Origin: Roseiflexaceae bacterium
GTDB lineage: Bacteria; Chloroflexota; Chloroflexia; Chloroflexales; Roseiflexaceae
Reading direction: 5' to 3'
Assembly (NCBI GenBank): GCA_947474225.1
Contig: CANJHS010000002.1
Location: forward strand, 62,001-126,000
DNA length: 64,000 nt
Each line of letters begins with the position of its first letter. Position 1 is the first letter of the stretch. This document shows, in pieces, positions 34,809 to 43,011 of the stretch. The position numbers and the translations under genes are program-made. Below the pieces are notes generated by a model, which did no database searches, was not told where the DNA came from, and saw nothing but the letters and a program-made list of their open reading frames with translations.

Positions 34809-34837
34809 TTGACATCGCTTACAAGACCGTCTATACT
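34809..34837 (+). promoter_or_regulatory. Promoter of rplU-rpmA-rpmE
   Basis: TTGACA (34809-34814) and TATACT (34832-34837) are 17 bp apart, a near-perfect sigma-70 promoter, leaving a leader of roughly 85 nt before rplU. Confidence 0.85.
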
Positions 34838-34890
34838 TCATGTTGATAAATTATTCCCACAAACGTGTGAATATCAAGCAGTTATGCAGA

Positions 34891-34907
34891 TCCAACGAAT
34901 CGTTGGA
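34891..34907 (+). promoter_or_regulatory. Leader hairpin before rplU
   Basis: TCCAACGA and TCGTTGGA are perfect 8-bp arms around a single central A (effectively a 3- to 5-nt loop), ending 13 nt before the rplU Shine-Dalgarno. It may mediate ribosomal-protein autoregulation, as L21 leaders do in other bacteria. Confidence 0.45.
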
Positions 34908-34930
34908 AAGCAGACGCAAGGGAGAATACG

Positions 34931-35302
34931 TTGTACGCCATTTTTCGAGATCGTGGTATGCAATACCGCGTAAAAGAGGGGCAGATGCTAGACATTGCTC
35001 TGCAAAGCGAAGCAGCTGCCGGCAGCGAACTCACCATTGAAGAAGTCTTGTTGGTGGGTGGCGAGCAGACGGTAGTGGGCAACCCGACGGTCGACGGTGC
35101 CAAGGTGGTACTGAAGGTCATCGGCGCAGTGCAGGACGACAAAATCGTCGTGTTCCGATACAAGAGCAAGAAGCGCTATCGCCGACGTACCGGTCATCGG
35201 CAAGATTTGACCCGCGTGCAGGTCACCAAAATCGAAGTAAACGCATCAAGCGACAGCAAAGCCGCCAAAGCACCACGCCGCAAGGCTGGGGCAGCAGCCT
35301 AG
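34931..35302 (+). CDS. rplU: 50S ribosomal protein L21
   Basis: This 123-residue protein begins (M)YAIFRDRGMQYRVKEGQMLD, the standard L21 N-terminus, which fixes the start at the TTG (34931) with GGGAGA upstream. KSKKRYRRRTGHRQDLTRVQVTKI is the conserved rRNA-binding region, here followed by a ~20-residue basic, Ala/Lys-rich tail. It assembles early into the large subunit near the L20 site. It leads the rplU-rpmA-rpmE operon from a near-consensus promoter with an 85-nt leader carrying a perfect hairpin. A TTG start is unusual for a highly expressed gene and may set its level. Confidence 0.96.
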   Translation: MYAIFRDRGMQYRVKEGQMLDIALQSEAAAGSELTIEEVLLVGGEQTVVGNPTVDGAKVVLKVIGAVQDDKIVVFRYKSKKRYRRRTGHRQDLTRVQVTKIEVNASSDSKAAKAPRRKAGAAA

Positions 35303-35330
35303 TTCAACACATAACTAAGGAGATGTCGTC

Positions 35331-35597
35331 ATGGCACATAAAAAAGGTGTAGGTAGTTCACGCAACGGACGTGATAGCAATCCTAAAATGTTGGGTGTCA
35401 AGCGCTTTGGTGGGCAAGTTGTCGGTGCCGGTGAAGTATTGATTCGCCAGAACGGCACCAAGTTCAAGCCAGGCAAAAATGTCGGTTTGGGCCGTGACTA
35501 CACCATCTACTCGATGATTCCCGGTCGCGTGGTATTCGAACAGTACAGCCGCACACAGAAGCAGATCAGCGTCTATGCAGACGAGGTTGCACAGTAA
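35331..35597 (+). CDS. rpmA: 50S ribosomal protein L27
   Basis: The 88-residue protein has [22 protein letters not shown] and [17 protein letters not shown], the L27 consensus. L27 reaches the peptidyl-transferase centre and helps position tRNA ends. No N-terminal extension of the Firmicutes type is present, so no proteolytic processing is needed. AAGGAG lies 9 nt before ATG 35331, in the second position of the rplU operon, 28 bp after rplU. The gene ends next to rpmE, whose Shine-Dalgarno overlaps its stop. Confidence 0.97.
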   Translation: MAHKKGVGSSRNGRDSNPKMLGVKRFGGQVVGAGEVLIRQNGTKFKPGKNVGLGRDYTIYSMIPGRVVFEQYSRTQKQISVYADEVAQ

Positions 35598-35607
35598 GGA
35601 GCACGTG

Positions 35608-35859
35608 GTGAAGCAGGGCATCCATCCAAAAACATACGCAACCGTGTATACATGCACCAGTTGCAACACCCAGTGGCCAAGTATTGCCACCAAAGAAAAC
35701 CTTCGTCTTGACGTATGTTCCAAGTGCCATCCGTTCTACACGGGCGAGCAGCGCATCTTGGACACCGCAGGTCAAGTTGATCGATTCATGAAGCGACTCA
35801 AGGTCAGCCAAGACGTCCAGGCTGCTGCAGCGTCACGGGTCGACGTAAAGAAGAAGTAA
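35608..35859 (+). CDS. rpmE: 50S ribosomal protein L31
   Basis: The 83-residue protein starts at GTG 35608 (MKQGIHPKTYATVYTCTSC), which has AAGGAG 6 nt upstream; the neighbouring GTG at 35605 is too close. The Cys pairs in TCTSC and CSKCHPFYTG are the zinc-binding form of L31. It sits at the subunit interface and is replaced by a zinc-free form in some species under zinc limitation; no such copy is here. The last ~20 residues are a charged tail. The gene is third in the rplU operon and is closed by a strong terminator. Confidence 0.95.
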   Translation: MKQGIHPKTYATVYTCTSCNTQWPSIATKENLRLDVCSKCHPFYTGEQRILDTAGQVDRFMKRLKVSQDVQAAAASRVDVKKK

Positions 35860-35872
35860 TTCACTACCAAAA

Positions 35873-35900
35873 AGCACCGACCGCAATAGCGGTCGGTGCT
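35873..35900 (+). terminator. Terminator after rpmE
   Basis: AGCACCGACCGC pairs with GCGGTCGGTGCT around AATA, followed by TTTTGGTTTTC. Confidence 0.93.
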
Positions 35901-36006
35901 TTTTGGTTTTCTTTAATGTACATTACACATCAGATCCGAGACAGCCGTGTGTCAGATATTAGATTTGATCGCTCCCCATTACCTATTATTGCTGCGACAT
36001 TAAAAA

Positions 36007-36035
36007 CACCCCACGGTGCAGTGCACCATGGGGTG
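36007..36035 (-). terminator. Terminator after the small membrane protein gene
   Basis: A 14-bp stem with one mismatch, followed on the minus strand by TTTTTA, lies 10 bp past the stop. Confidence 0.8.
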
Positions 36036-36044
36036 CAATCCTGA

Positions 36045-36332
36045 TTATACTAACCCAGAATAACTGAGGGCAATGACACCGGTCATCAGCAGAACACCCC
36101 AGAATGCAATACGACGCAGGTCGTGGCCGATGATAGCGTATTCTGCTGTGTAATTGATAGTGTCAGAGGTCAATTTACCCTGGCGACGGGTAGTACGAAG
36201 CGTCTTGGACTCTACATTTGCAAACCGCTCCACAGCCGGTGCTGTGTCGACAATTGGGGCATCGAAACCCTGAGGTACCTGTGATAAACGGGAGTTGGTG
36301 CGCTTCCGATCCGCGCGAGAAAGTCGTGCCAT
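36045..36332 (-). CDS. Small membrane-anchored protein of unknown function
   Basis: The 95-residue protein has a strongly basic N-terminus (MARLSRADRKRTNSRL), a polar middle part, and one hydrophobic C-terminal helix (RRIAFWGVLLMTGVIALSY). It should be a tail-anchored or single-pass membrane protein. I recognise no family. The segment INYTAEYAIIGHDLRRI before the helix looks like a conserved pre-membrane motif. I chose ATG 36332 because GGAG lies 7-8 nt upstream; the in-frame ATG at 36359 has no site. It is divergent from the large membrane glycosyltransferase and has its own terminator. Confidence 0.7.
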   Translation of the reverse strand: MARLSRADRKRTNSRLSQVPQGFDAPIVDTAPAVERFANVESKTLRTTRRQGKLTSDTINYTAEYAIIGHDLRRIAFWGVLLMTGVIALSYSGLV

Positions 36333-36412
36333 CTGTATGCTCCATGCTCCAACATGCAAATTCTAATAACGTGTCGTATTATACCATAGTGAACCTCATT
36401 GCAAAGGTGCGT

Positions 36413-38665
36413 ATGACACGCTTCAAACAGACCATCGAAGCACTCGCACTCAGTCTGGCAGCGATCACCCTGAGCTTGCTCATGCACGCGATTCCCGTGC
36501 GACAGATTGTTGACATTGGTGGGTACGACAGCACATACACACAAGGTTTTTTTGATCAGCAAACGACTCCTGCTCAGTTTGGATCAAACGGTAACTCCCG
36601 ATGGAGTAGCGATTCCTCTGCGTTCCGGCTGCCCCTGATTGGGCTACCTTCATCTATAGAGATAGACGTAGCAGCACCTCGGTCGCTGGTGCTCGGATTG
36701 ACAACGCGGTCTGGTCACAATCAGTATGAATTCCACAACGCATACGTCTGGCAAAAACTATCACTTTCTATCACTGATGGATACACCAAATTAGCCGACA
36801 CTCCCGTTGTGCTCACCAGCAGTCTCTCCCCATGGCAAAAAGGGGATCTCCGCAAGGTCGGGGTGTTGGTCGACACAATCACCTATCAAAGCCCATGGTT
36901 TGCCCTGCCATACCCAAGCATCCTGGCCTTGACGGTACTGCTCGCACTCCTCCTGAGCACATCCATTCCACAGCACAAGATTCCCACATCGTACTGGCGG
37001 ATTGTGCTGTATGCGGCAATTCCAAATATCGTTGTTGCACTGTGCATTCGCTGGCCGTTTGCTTCTTTTCTCGTCTGGCCGGAGGCGCTCGTTTGGACGA
37101 CTATGGCAGCAATAGGAACGATTGTTTGGCGACATCGAGAAGCTGTCAAAGCAGAGTGGGAACGTCATCAAGAATGGTATATTGCCGTATCCATAGTGCT
37201 GTGGACAGCAACGATGGCAGCAATACAGCGGTCGCATTTGACGTTGGTCGTACCTGGCGTTGAAAAGGATTTTCGTTCTTTTGCAAGCCGTGCAGAAAAT
37301 ATTGAAAGTGTGCTACAGGCAGACCCGTTTTATCAATTCGGATACCCAGCGTTCCTCTGGATTGGACGACAACTAACAGGATTCCATATATTTACCGTGG
37401 CAACGACCTGGGCAGTGTTGGTTGCCGCTCTCGCACTGACTACGAGTTGGTATATCGCCCGCCACGTGTTAGGACGTGGGTGGGATGTACTCGTAGTGGC
37501 AATCCTTGCGGGGAGTAGCTTCTTTGGGGAATACGCACTCCTCATCGGGAGCGATATGACGTTTACGGCAGCGACTATGCTTTCGCTCGCTACGTTACTG
37601 TGGTGCCTCGATGCGCCGCAGCGTCGGTTACGATGGGTTTGGGTAGGTGTGTCTATCGGTGTAGCATACCTTGTGCGGCACACTGGACTTGTTTTGAGTA
37701 TCCCTGTGTTGCTGGCTGTGTTTTGGGTCGGACGTTCCACGCGTGACCGGTGGCTGTTGGCAGGATTCGTATGCCTGGGTTGGGTGGTTTGTTCTATGCC
37801 TCAACTGTATGTGAATGTCCGAGATACCGGAGAGATATTTTATAATCACCAAGCGAAAAACAGTTGGCTGGCGGTCTATGGCAATCTCGACTGGGGACGC
37901 TGGAGTGATGTTCCGGACGATATCCCATTGCGGGAAGTGATTTTCAACGACCCGCTTAGGTTTTTGATGTCGTGGTGGAATACTGTTGTCAGCGTCATCG
38001 GCACCGGAGCAACCGCCAACGAACATGACACTGCACTCTGGCAACGCCTGTTGACCGTCCCGTTCAATTGGTTCAGTAGCGTCGGTATTGTGTGGCTCGG
38101 TGTGCAGCTCCTGAAGCAGAGATTCGATGTGAAGCGGGACGTGCTGCTGGTATGGGCTGCAAGCTTTGTCGTCGTGTCCGCGATTGCCTTTATATTGCCA
38201 CGAATGTTGTTACCACTGACGATCATTGCCTCTATTACTGCAACATACGGAATCCGTGCTGTTCTGAAGCACATCCCACAAATCCACGGAATGCTAATCG
38301 CCGGAATACTTGTGACCGGGATTTGTGTGGGCGTTGCAGCTACTGCGATCAACATACGGGATGGCCAACCAATTGACGAACGAATGGCGCTTGCGTATTT
38401 GACCGCACTCCAGCCAGAACGACTGGCAATTATCGTACCAGCGGAGTCGCCTGCCGGAAAATATTCTGTTCTCGCAGAGCGGGTGATACTACGAACAACG
38501 AAGTACCCCGTCGATCCCAGTCTCCTCTGTGACGCAAAAGCAGACTACGCGCTGTGGTCCAACGAGTTAGTACCACCCGACCCAAGGCTAGTGCCGCTGC
38601 AGAGGATTGGCAAATATTGGATATTTCAACTTGCAGAATCACCCGCATACTGTACACCCCAGTGA
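36413..38665 (+). CDS. Large polytopic membrane protein, ArnT/PMT-like glycosyltransferase candidate
   Basis: The 750-residue protein has an N-terminal membrane helix and an extracytoplasmic beta-rich segment of about 150 residues. About ten further hydrophobic helices follow, including LAVFWVGRSTRDRWLLAG and TIIASITATYGIRAVL. The layout and the RAENIESVLQADPFYQFGYP loop fit the GT-C superfamily (dolichyl-phosphate-mannose or ArnT type), which transfers sugar from a polyprenyl phosphate to an external acceptor. A strict catalytic DE or DD pair was not certain, so the class is tentative. I chose ATG 36413 with AAAGGTG upstream; the region before it overlaps the small minus-strand gene. It precedes a GT2 and a flippase-like protein on the same strand. 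Confidence 0.62.
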   Translation: MTRFKQTIEALALSLAAITLSLLMHAIPVRQIVDIGGYDSTYTQGFFDQQTTPAQFGSNGNSRWSSDSSAFRLPLIGLPSSIEIDVAAPRSLVLGLTTRSGHNQYEFHNAYVWQKLSLSITDGYTKLADTPVVLTSSLSPWQKGDLRKVGVLVDTITYQSPWFALPYPSILALTVLLALLLSTSIPQHKIPTSYWRIVLYAAIPNIVVALCIRWPFASFLVWPEALVWTTMAAIGTIVWRHREAVKAEWERHQEWYIAVSIVLWTATMAAIQRSHLTLVVPGVEKDFRSFASRAENIESVLQADPFYQFGYPAFLWIGRQLTGFHIFTVATTWAVLVAALALTTSWYIARHVLGRGWDVLVVAILAGSSFFGEYALLIGSDMTFTAATMLSLATLLWCLDAPQRRLRWVWVGVSIGVAYLVRHTGLVLSIPVLLAVFWVGRSTRDRWLLAGFVCLGWVVCSMPQLYVNVRDTGEIFYNHQAKNSWLAVYGNLDWGRWSDVPDDIPLREVIFNDPLRFLMSWWNTVVSVIGTGATANEHDTALWQRLLTVPFNWFSSVGIVWLGVQLLKQRFDVKRDVLLVWAASFVVVSAIAFILPRMLLPLTIIASITATYGIRAVLKHIPQIHGMLIAGILVTGICVGVAATAINIRDGQPIDERMALAYLTALQPERLAIIVPAESPAGKYSVLAERVILRTTKYPVDPSLLCDAKADYALWSNELVPPDPRLVPLQRIGKYWIFQLAESPAYCTPQ

Positions 38666-38709
38666 TGCAAAGCCCCGTATAATCAAGTTGTGTTTTGAGA
38701 GGAGCTCCT

Positions 38710-39612
38710 ATGACCGAACCCACCACATGGCCATTTAGTATTAGTGTCGTCATCCCCGCACATAACGAGACACATACCATCGCACGAGTCATCGCAGGCG
38801 TAAAAGCAGTAGTTCCTGCTGCAGAAATTATCGTCGTTGATGATGCATCACGAGACGATACTGCAGCGAAGGCTGAGGGTGCGGGTGCTATCGTGATCCG
38901 CAGACCACACAACGTCGGCAACGGTGCTGGCGTCAAAACCGGTGTGCGTGCAGCCCACGGGGATGTCGTGGTGATTTTAGATGCCGATGGTCAGCATAAC
39001 CCTGCAGATATGCCTAAGCTTTTGCAATATATCGGGCAATATGACATGGTCATCGGAGAACGAACACGAGCAGGGCAGCAAAACACTCTACGCTGGCTAG
39101 GCAACACGATTCTCAACAAACTCGGGAGCTATCTCATCGAGATGGACATGCGTGATCTGACGTCTGGCTTTCGCGCAATGCGTCGCTCTGTGATGCTTGA
39201 ATTTATCCATCTGTTACCCAATAAAATGTCTTGGCCAACAACGAGTGCACTCGCATTTGGCAAATCGGGCTATCACGTACGATTCGAACCGATTGATGTA
39301 GCGCCGCGAGTAACGGGTAAGAGTGCGCAAAAGCTCCTGCGCAATGGATTTCGCTTTACTGGGATTATTCTGCGTATCTCCACACTCTTTGCCCCGTTAC
39401 GCATATTTTTTCCCGTATCTGTAGTGTTGACCTTGCTGGGCATTCTTTCTTTCTTTATAAGCTACATGTACACCGACGCCGGGCGATTGTTTATCCCAAA
39501 TTCTGCGGTCACACTCTTTGTTGGTGGGGTAATTGTATTCATGTTTGGCCTACTCGCCGAGCAGATTGCAAGCCTTCGGTTTGCACGTCGTGAACCGCCG
39601 GAGTCTCGCTGA
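38710..39612 (+). CDS. Family 2 glycosyltransferase (DPM1-like)
   Basis: The 300-residue enzyme has a GT-A fold: ISVVIPAHNETHTIARVI at the start, IVVDDASRDDT, VVILDADGQHNPAD (DxD-like metal site), and MRDLTSGFRAMRRSVM. Two hydrophobic helices at the C-terminus anchor it in the membrane. Such proteins make polyprenyl-phosphate sugars, the donor for ArnT-like transferases such as the preceding gene. I chose ATG 38710, with GAGAGGAG 6 nt upstream, over the TTG start at 38695. The TGA stop overlaps the following ATG by one base (TGATG). A TATAAT at 38678-38683 could start a separate transcript. Confidence 0.87.
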   Translation: MTEPTTWPFSISVVIPAHNETHTIARVIAGVKAVVPAAEIIVVDDASRDDTAAKAEGAGAIVIRRPHNVGNGAGVKTGVRAAHGDVVVILDADGQHNPADMPKLLQYIGQYDMVIGERTRAGQQNTLRWLGNTILNKLGSYLIEMDMRDLTSGFRAMRRSVMLEFIHLLPNKMSWPTTSALAFGKSGYHVRFEPIDVAPRVTGKSAQKLLRNGFRFTGIILRISTLFAPLRIFFPVSVVLTLLGILSFFISYMYTDAGRLFIPNSAVTLFVGGVIVFMFGLLAEQIASLRFARREPPESR

Positions 39613-40586
39613 TGCAACGATTGATCCTCCGCTGGGCGTTGCGCCTGATAGGACCAGCACTGTTCGTGCTCTTTCTGATACGCACAGATGTGAGTGCAAT
39701 TGTTGCGTCGTTGCGAGATGTACATTGGATTCCAGTGGTGTTATCGCTGGCTCTTATGCCGTTTTTTATTGTTATAAAAGCCTGGCGATGGCACATTATC
39801 TTGGCAGAATTGGGCTTGCAACCACCGTCCATTTGGATGTTGAGTCGCATCTACGTTGTCGGTCTGTTTCTGGGCGGAACGACGCCTGGGCAGAGTGGCG
39901 ACTTTGTCAAAGCGCTCTACCTGCGTAGTCCGGAACGCAAAATGCCCAGCTTGTTGTTCAGCATTTTCGTTGAACGCCTCTGTGATGTCGCCGCCATGGC
40001 GGTAATGGCATTCATCGGTTTGTCTGCTCTTGCAGCAAGTCTTGATACACAAAGCAGAATGACTATCCAAACCACCACCACCTTGGTCGCGGTGGTGATT
40101 TTTGCACTGTTGCCTATGTTGTTGATTCGACGAAGTCGCGTATTCGTTTTTGGAATGATTCGTCGCATCGTGCCGCAGCGTTTTTGCAAAAGCTATGACG
40201 GTATCACCGGTCAATTCGAAGCACTCAACATCGGCATCAAGCCAGCACTGCGTTTAGTCGTTGCGACCATGGGATCGGCACTTTCGACTGCGATACGTAT
40301 CTGGTTACTTTTTGCGGCGATGAATGTCGATCGCGTAACATTGAGTGCAATATTGGGGGCAACAGGTCAGATTTCGTTGCTCCAAGCATTGCCCATTAGT
40401 GTGTCAGGCATTGGTATTCGTGATGCGGTGCTGGTTGCGCTATTACGAACGTATCAATATCCCGATGCCTTTGCCCTAGCGCTGAGCGGATTGTTTCTAT
40501 TGATTAACGTAGAACATATCATCATCGGATTTATGTTCTCATTGCGATATCCGATCCCAAGTGAAAGTGCACCCGCAGATGCATAG
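39612..40586 (+). CDS. Lysylphosphatidylglycerol synthase-type / UPF0104 membrane protein (flippase-like domain)
   Basis: The 324-residue protein has about eight hydrophobic segments and the conserved GGTTPGQSGDFVKALYL and the late PISVSGIGIRDAVLVALL, the marks of UPF0104/AglD-like membrane proteins. The family includes the flippase domain of MprF and proteins linked to glycosyltransferases. Its ATG overlaps the GT2 stop by one base, so it is co-translated with the sugar-phosphate transferase and may move its lipid product or partner in the same pathway. No synthetase domain is present, so it does not make lysyl-PG itself. The next gene begins inside its end. Confidence 0.82.
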   Translation: MQRLILRWALRLIGPALFVLFLIRTDVSAIVASLRDVHWIPVVLSLALMPFFIVIKAWRWHIILAELGLQPPSIWMLSRIYVVGLFLGGTTPGQSGDFVKALYLRSPERKMPSLLFSIFVERLCDVAAMAVMAFIGLSALAASLDTQSRMTIQTTTTLVAVVIFALLPMLLIRRSRVFVFGMIRRIVPQRFCKSYDGITGQFEALNIGIKPALRLVVATMGSALSTAIRIWLLFAAMNVDRVTLSAILGATGQISLLQALPISVSGIGIRDAVLVALLRTYQYPDAFALALSGLFLLINVEHIIIGFMFSLRYPIPSESAPADA

Positions 40587-40965
40587 AGTTCATTGGTTGG
40601 TGCTCTTTCTGGTTGTCTTTTCGCTGACCGGCTGTGGGCAACCGAACGAATATAGTGCCACGAACAACGGAGTACGCGTCACCCTCCGCTTTGATGCAGA
40701 TGTCGTCTCGAATGCGTCGATTCCAACGCTGATTTCTTTCCGACAGGGGAACGACCCATTTGAAATGAGCGGCGTTTCATTGGAATTGCTGATGCCCGGG
40801 ATGACAATGGGGAGTAATCGACCAATGGCAAATGTGCTCAGCGACGGCAGCCACGCTACCAAAATCCTGTTCACCATGGATGGCGAATGGTCGATTCTCG
40901 TGACGGGGAAAAGCGCCAGAGGCAATGAGCGGTTTGTCGTGAATCACATTATCGTCCGTCCGTAG
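40579..40965 (+). CDS. YtkA-like lipoprotein
   Basis: This 128-residue protein has a signal peptide and lipobox (VFSLTGCGQ), so it is a lipoprotein. The mature domain ends in GEWSILVTGKSARGNERF and has the MPGMTMGSN motif with clustered Met residues. This matches the YtkA-like domain (FixH/copper-handling relatives). Such Met-rich motifs suggest contact with copper, though that is inference. I chose ATG 40579 (MHRVHWLVLFLV) because it gives a clean signal peptide; an in-frame GTG at 40561 would add six residues. It overlaps the UPF0104 gene end by 8 bp. Confidence 0.75.
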   Translation: MHRVHWLVLFLVVFSLTGCGQPNEYSATNNGVRVTLRFDADVVSNASIPTLISFRQGNDPFEMSGVSLELLMPGMTMGSNRPMANVLSDGSHATKILFTMDGEWSILVTGKSARGNERFVVNHIIVRP

Positions 40966-40976
40966 ACCAGATTCGC

Positions 40977-41010
40977 AAAACGCCCGTCGGTGCTTACCGA
41001 CGGACGTTTT
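40977..41010 (+). terminator. Terminator after the YtkA-like gene
   Basis: AAAACGcCCGTCGG pairs with CCGACGGaCGTTTT around TGCTTA, with a T-run after. It also has an A-run on its left and so could end the convergent pfkA transcript. Confidence 0.88.
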
Positions 41011-41023
41011 TGTCTTCTCGAGA

Positions 41024-42085
41024 CTAATCCCCAAAGATTGTCCCCAGGCCTTTGGCAGTACGAACCAGGTCGCTGTGTGGGCGTATGGTCTTGAGGTGGC
41101 TTACTGCTTCAATAATAGGAACAGTGGTAATGTCCTGGGCATTTAGGGCCACCATTTCGCCGGTGATTCCTTCGTGGATAGCACGGACTGCCGCAGCCCC
41201 GAAGCGGGTCGATAAAATGCGGTCGTACGGTGTTGGTGAGCCCCCGCGTTGGAGGTGACCAAGAACCACACAACGAGATTCTTTGCCGGTCAGCGCTTGG
41301 AGTTGTTCAGCGACCATTTGACCGAGACCGCCGAGGCGACCATTGTCTCCGTACAAAGGCTTGCCTCCCCGTGGGAAGGCACCTTCTGCGGCAACAATCA
41401 TGGTGAATTGGTACCCGGCTTTTTCGCGGGCAATGATGTGATCAGCAATTTTATTTATGTCAAATGGAATCTCGGGGATTAGAATAACGTCTGCACCACC
41501 GCCAATGCCGCAGTGCAGTGCAATCCAGCCCACATGCCGACCCATCACCTCGAGGACCATAACCCGATTATGACTCGCAGCAGTGGTGTGTAGTCGATCG
41601 AGGGCATCGGTGGCTACCTGTAACGCGGTGTCAAAACCAAAAGTACGATCAGTACCGGCCAAATCATTGTCGATAGTTTTGGGGACACCAATGACTGGTG
41701 CTCCCATGTTTGCTAATTCGAGTGCGATGGTTTGCGTGCCTTCGCCTCCAATGGTAATGAGTCCGGTCAAACCCATAGCCAAAATATTATTGTAGGCTGC
41801 CAAATAAGGATCGTCGACTTCGCCGACTACTCGTGGACCATTGAAGTGGCCGCGATTTGTAGTGCGCAGAATAGTACCGCCACGGTTCAACAGCTCTGTG
41901 ACATCACTTTCACTCAAAACACGGTAGCGTGGGGTGCCGATGAGCCCTTCAAAGCCGTCTTCGATGCCGAGCATCTCATAGCCGAGGGCTTCACCAGATT
42001 TGACGGCGGCGCGAATGACGGCATTGAGTCCCGGGGCGTCACCGCCGCTGGTCAACATTGCGATGCGCTTCTTTTTTGTCGGCAT
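41024..42085 (-). CDS. pfkA: 6-phosphofructokinase
   Basis: The 353-residue enzyme has MLTSGGDAPGLNAVIRA at the N-terminus, the GGEGTQ nucleotide loop, and PKTIDNDLAGTDRTFGFDTA holding the catalytic Asp (TIDND). MGRHVGWIALH and EIPFDINK follow. The group III pattern PKTIDND (Lys) with Gly in the GGEGT loop, where pyrophosphate enzymes have Asp, favours ATP as phosphoryl donor. It makes fructose 1,6-bisphosphate in glycolysis. AAAGGA lies before ATG 42085. The HAD hydrolase gene is upstream on the same strand, 97 bp away. Confidence 0.94.
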   Translation of the reverse strand: MPTKKKRIAMLTSGGDAPGLNAVIRAAVKSGEALGYEMLGIEDGFEGLIGTPRYRVLSESDVTELLNRGGTILRTTNRGHFNGPRVVGEVDDPYLAAYNNILAMGLTGLITIGGEGTQTIALELANMGAPVIGVPKTIDNDLAGTDRTFGFDTALQVATDALDRLHTTAASHNRVMVLEVMGRHVGWIALHCGIGGGADVILIPEIPFDINKIADHIIAREKAGYQFTMIVAAEGAFPRGGKPLYGDNGRLGGLGQMVAEQLQALTGKESRCVVLGHLQRGGSPTPYDRILSTRFGAAAVRAIHEGITGEMVALNAQDITTVPIIEAVSHLKTIRPHSDLVRTAKGLGTIFGD

Positions 42086-42181
42086 GATGCGTCCTTTCTG
42101 CAGGTGTCGGTTGTGGCGTTCGTTGGCGACACTGCCAAGGAGGCGAAGATTAGCTTCTGACGGCGTGATTATACATCAGTC

Positions 42182-42871
42182 TCACCGGTCTGCAAGCCAA
42201 TCGTGAAGTGCATACACACTTTCGCATTCGTGCCAGGAGCGTTCATGGGGCGGGATGTCCACATGTTCGTGCGCCCAGGTCAGATGGTACGGGATGTGGA
42301 CTGCGTGCGCACCAATGGCAATGACGGGCAAGATGTCAGAACGCAGCGAATTGCCAACCATTAGAAACGATTGTGGGTTGATATCTGAGCGCTGCAAGAT
42401 ACGTTGATAGGCATGTGGTGTTTTTTCGCTCACGATATCAATGTGACGGAAGTACTCTGCCAAACCTGAACGTGCGATTTTCGCTTCTTGGTCGAACAAA
42501 TCACCCTTTGTAATGAGCATCAGATGGTATTTTTGGGCGAATTGTGGGATGAGTTCGGCCACTCCTGGCAGCAACGTCAGTGGCGCGTGCACCATGGCTT
42601 TCGCCATGTCGATAATAGCAGCGATGTCGCGACCGGGGATTGCACCATCGCTTACTTCTATCGCAGTTTCGATCATCGAGAGCGTGAATCCCTTTATGCC
42701 ATAGCCAAAGTAGTTCAAATTACGGCGTTCGGCGGCATGGAGCTCGGCTGCATCCCAATTGTGGCGATAGGGAGCCAAAAGCTGCATATATTGCTGCTGG
42801 GTTGCGACAAACAGGTCTTCGTTGGCCCACAGCGTATCGTCTGCATCGAAGGCAATTGTAGTTATATTCAT
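42182..42871 (-). CDS. HAD family hydrolase
   Basis: The 229-residue protein has motif I FDADDTLWANEDLF with both catalytic Asp residues, a helical cap, motif II LMLITKG, and motifs III/IV in KTPHAYQRIL and LMVGNSLRSDILP. The HAD fold predicts a phosphatase for a small phosphorylated metabolite; substrate cannot be told. ATG 42871 has AAGGA a few bases upstream and gives the motif I position typical of the family, unlike the longer in-frame start at 42988. It is divergent from the 1466-aa secreted protein across 140 bp and upstream of pfkA. Confidence 0.88.
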   Translation of the reverse strand: MNITTIAFDADDTLWANEDLFVATQQQYMQLLAPYRHNWDAAELHAAERRNLNYFGYGIKGFTLSMIETAIEVSDGAIPGRDIAAIIDMAKAMVHAPLTLLPGVAELIPQFAQKYHLMLITKGDLFDQEAKIARSGLAEYFRHIDIVSEKTPHAYQRILQRSDINPQSFLMVGNSLRSDILPVIAIGAHAVHIPYHLTWAHEHVDIPPHERSWHECESVYALHDWLADR

Positions 42872-43011
42872 ATCCTTATTGTACCGAGCAGCAGAACACG
42901 ATTCAAGCATAGCCTCAGACGGTGACAAACTCCTTTTATATGACCACATTTGTGAATACTTTGGATGATATGGTGAGTACAGGTACAAAAGGTATGCGCC
43001 AAGGGGGGGTT

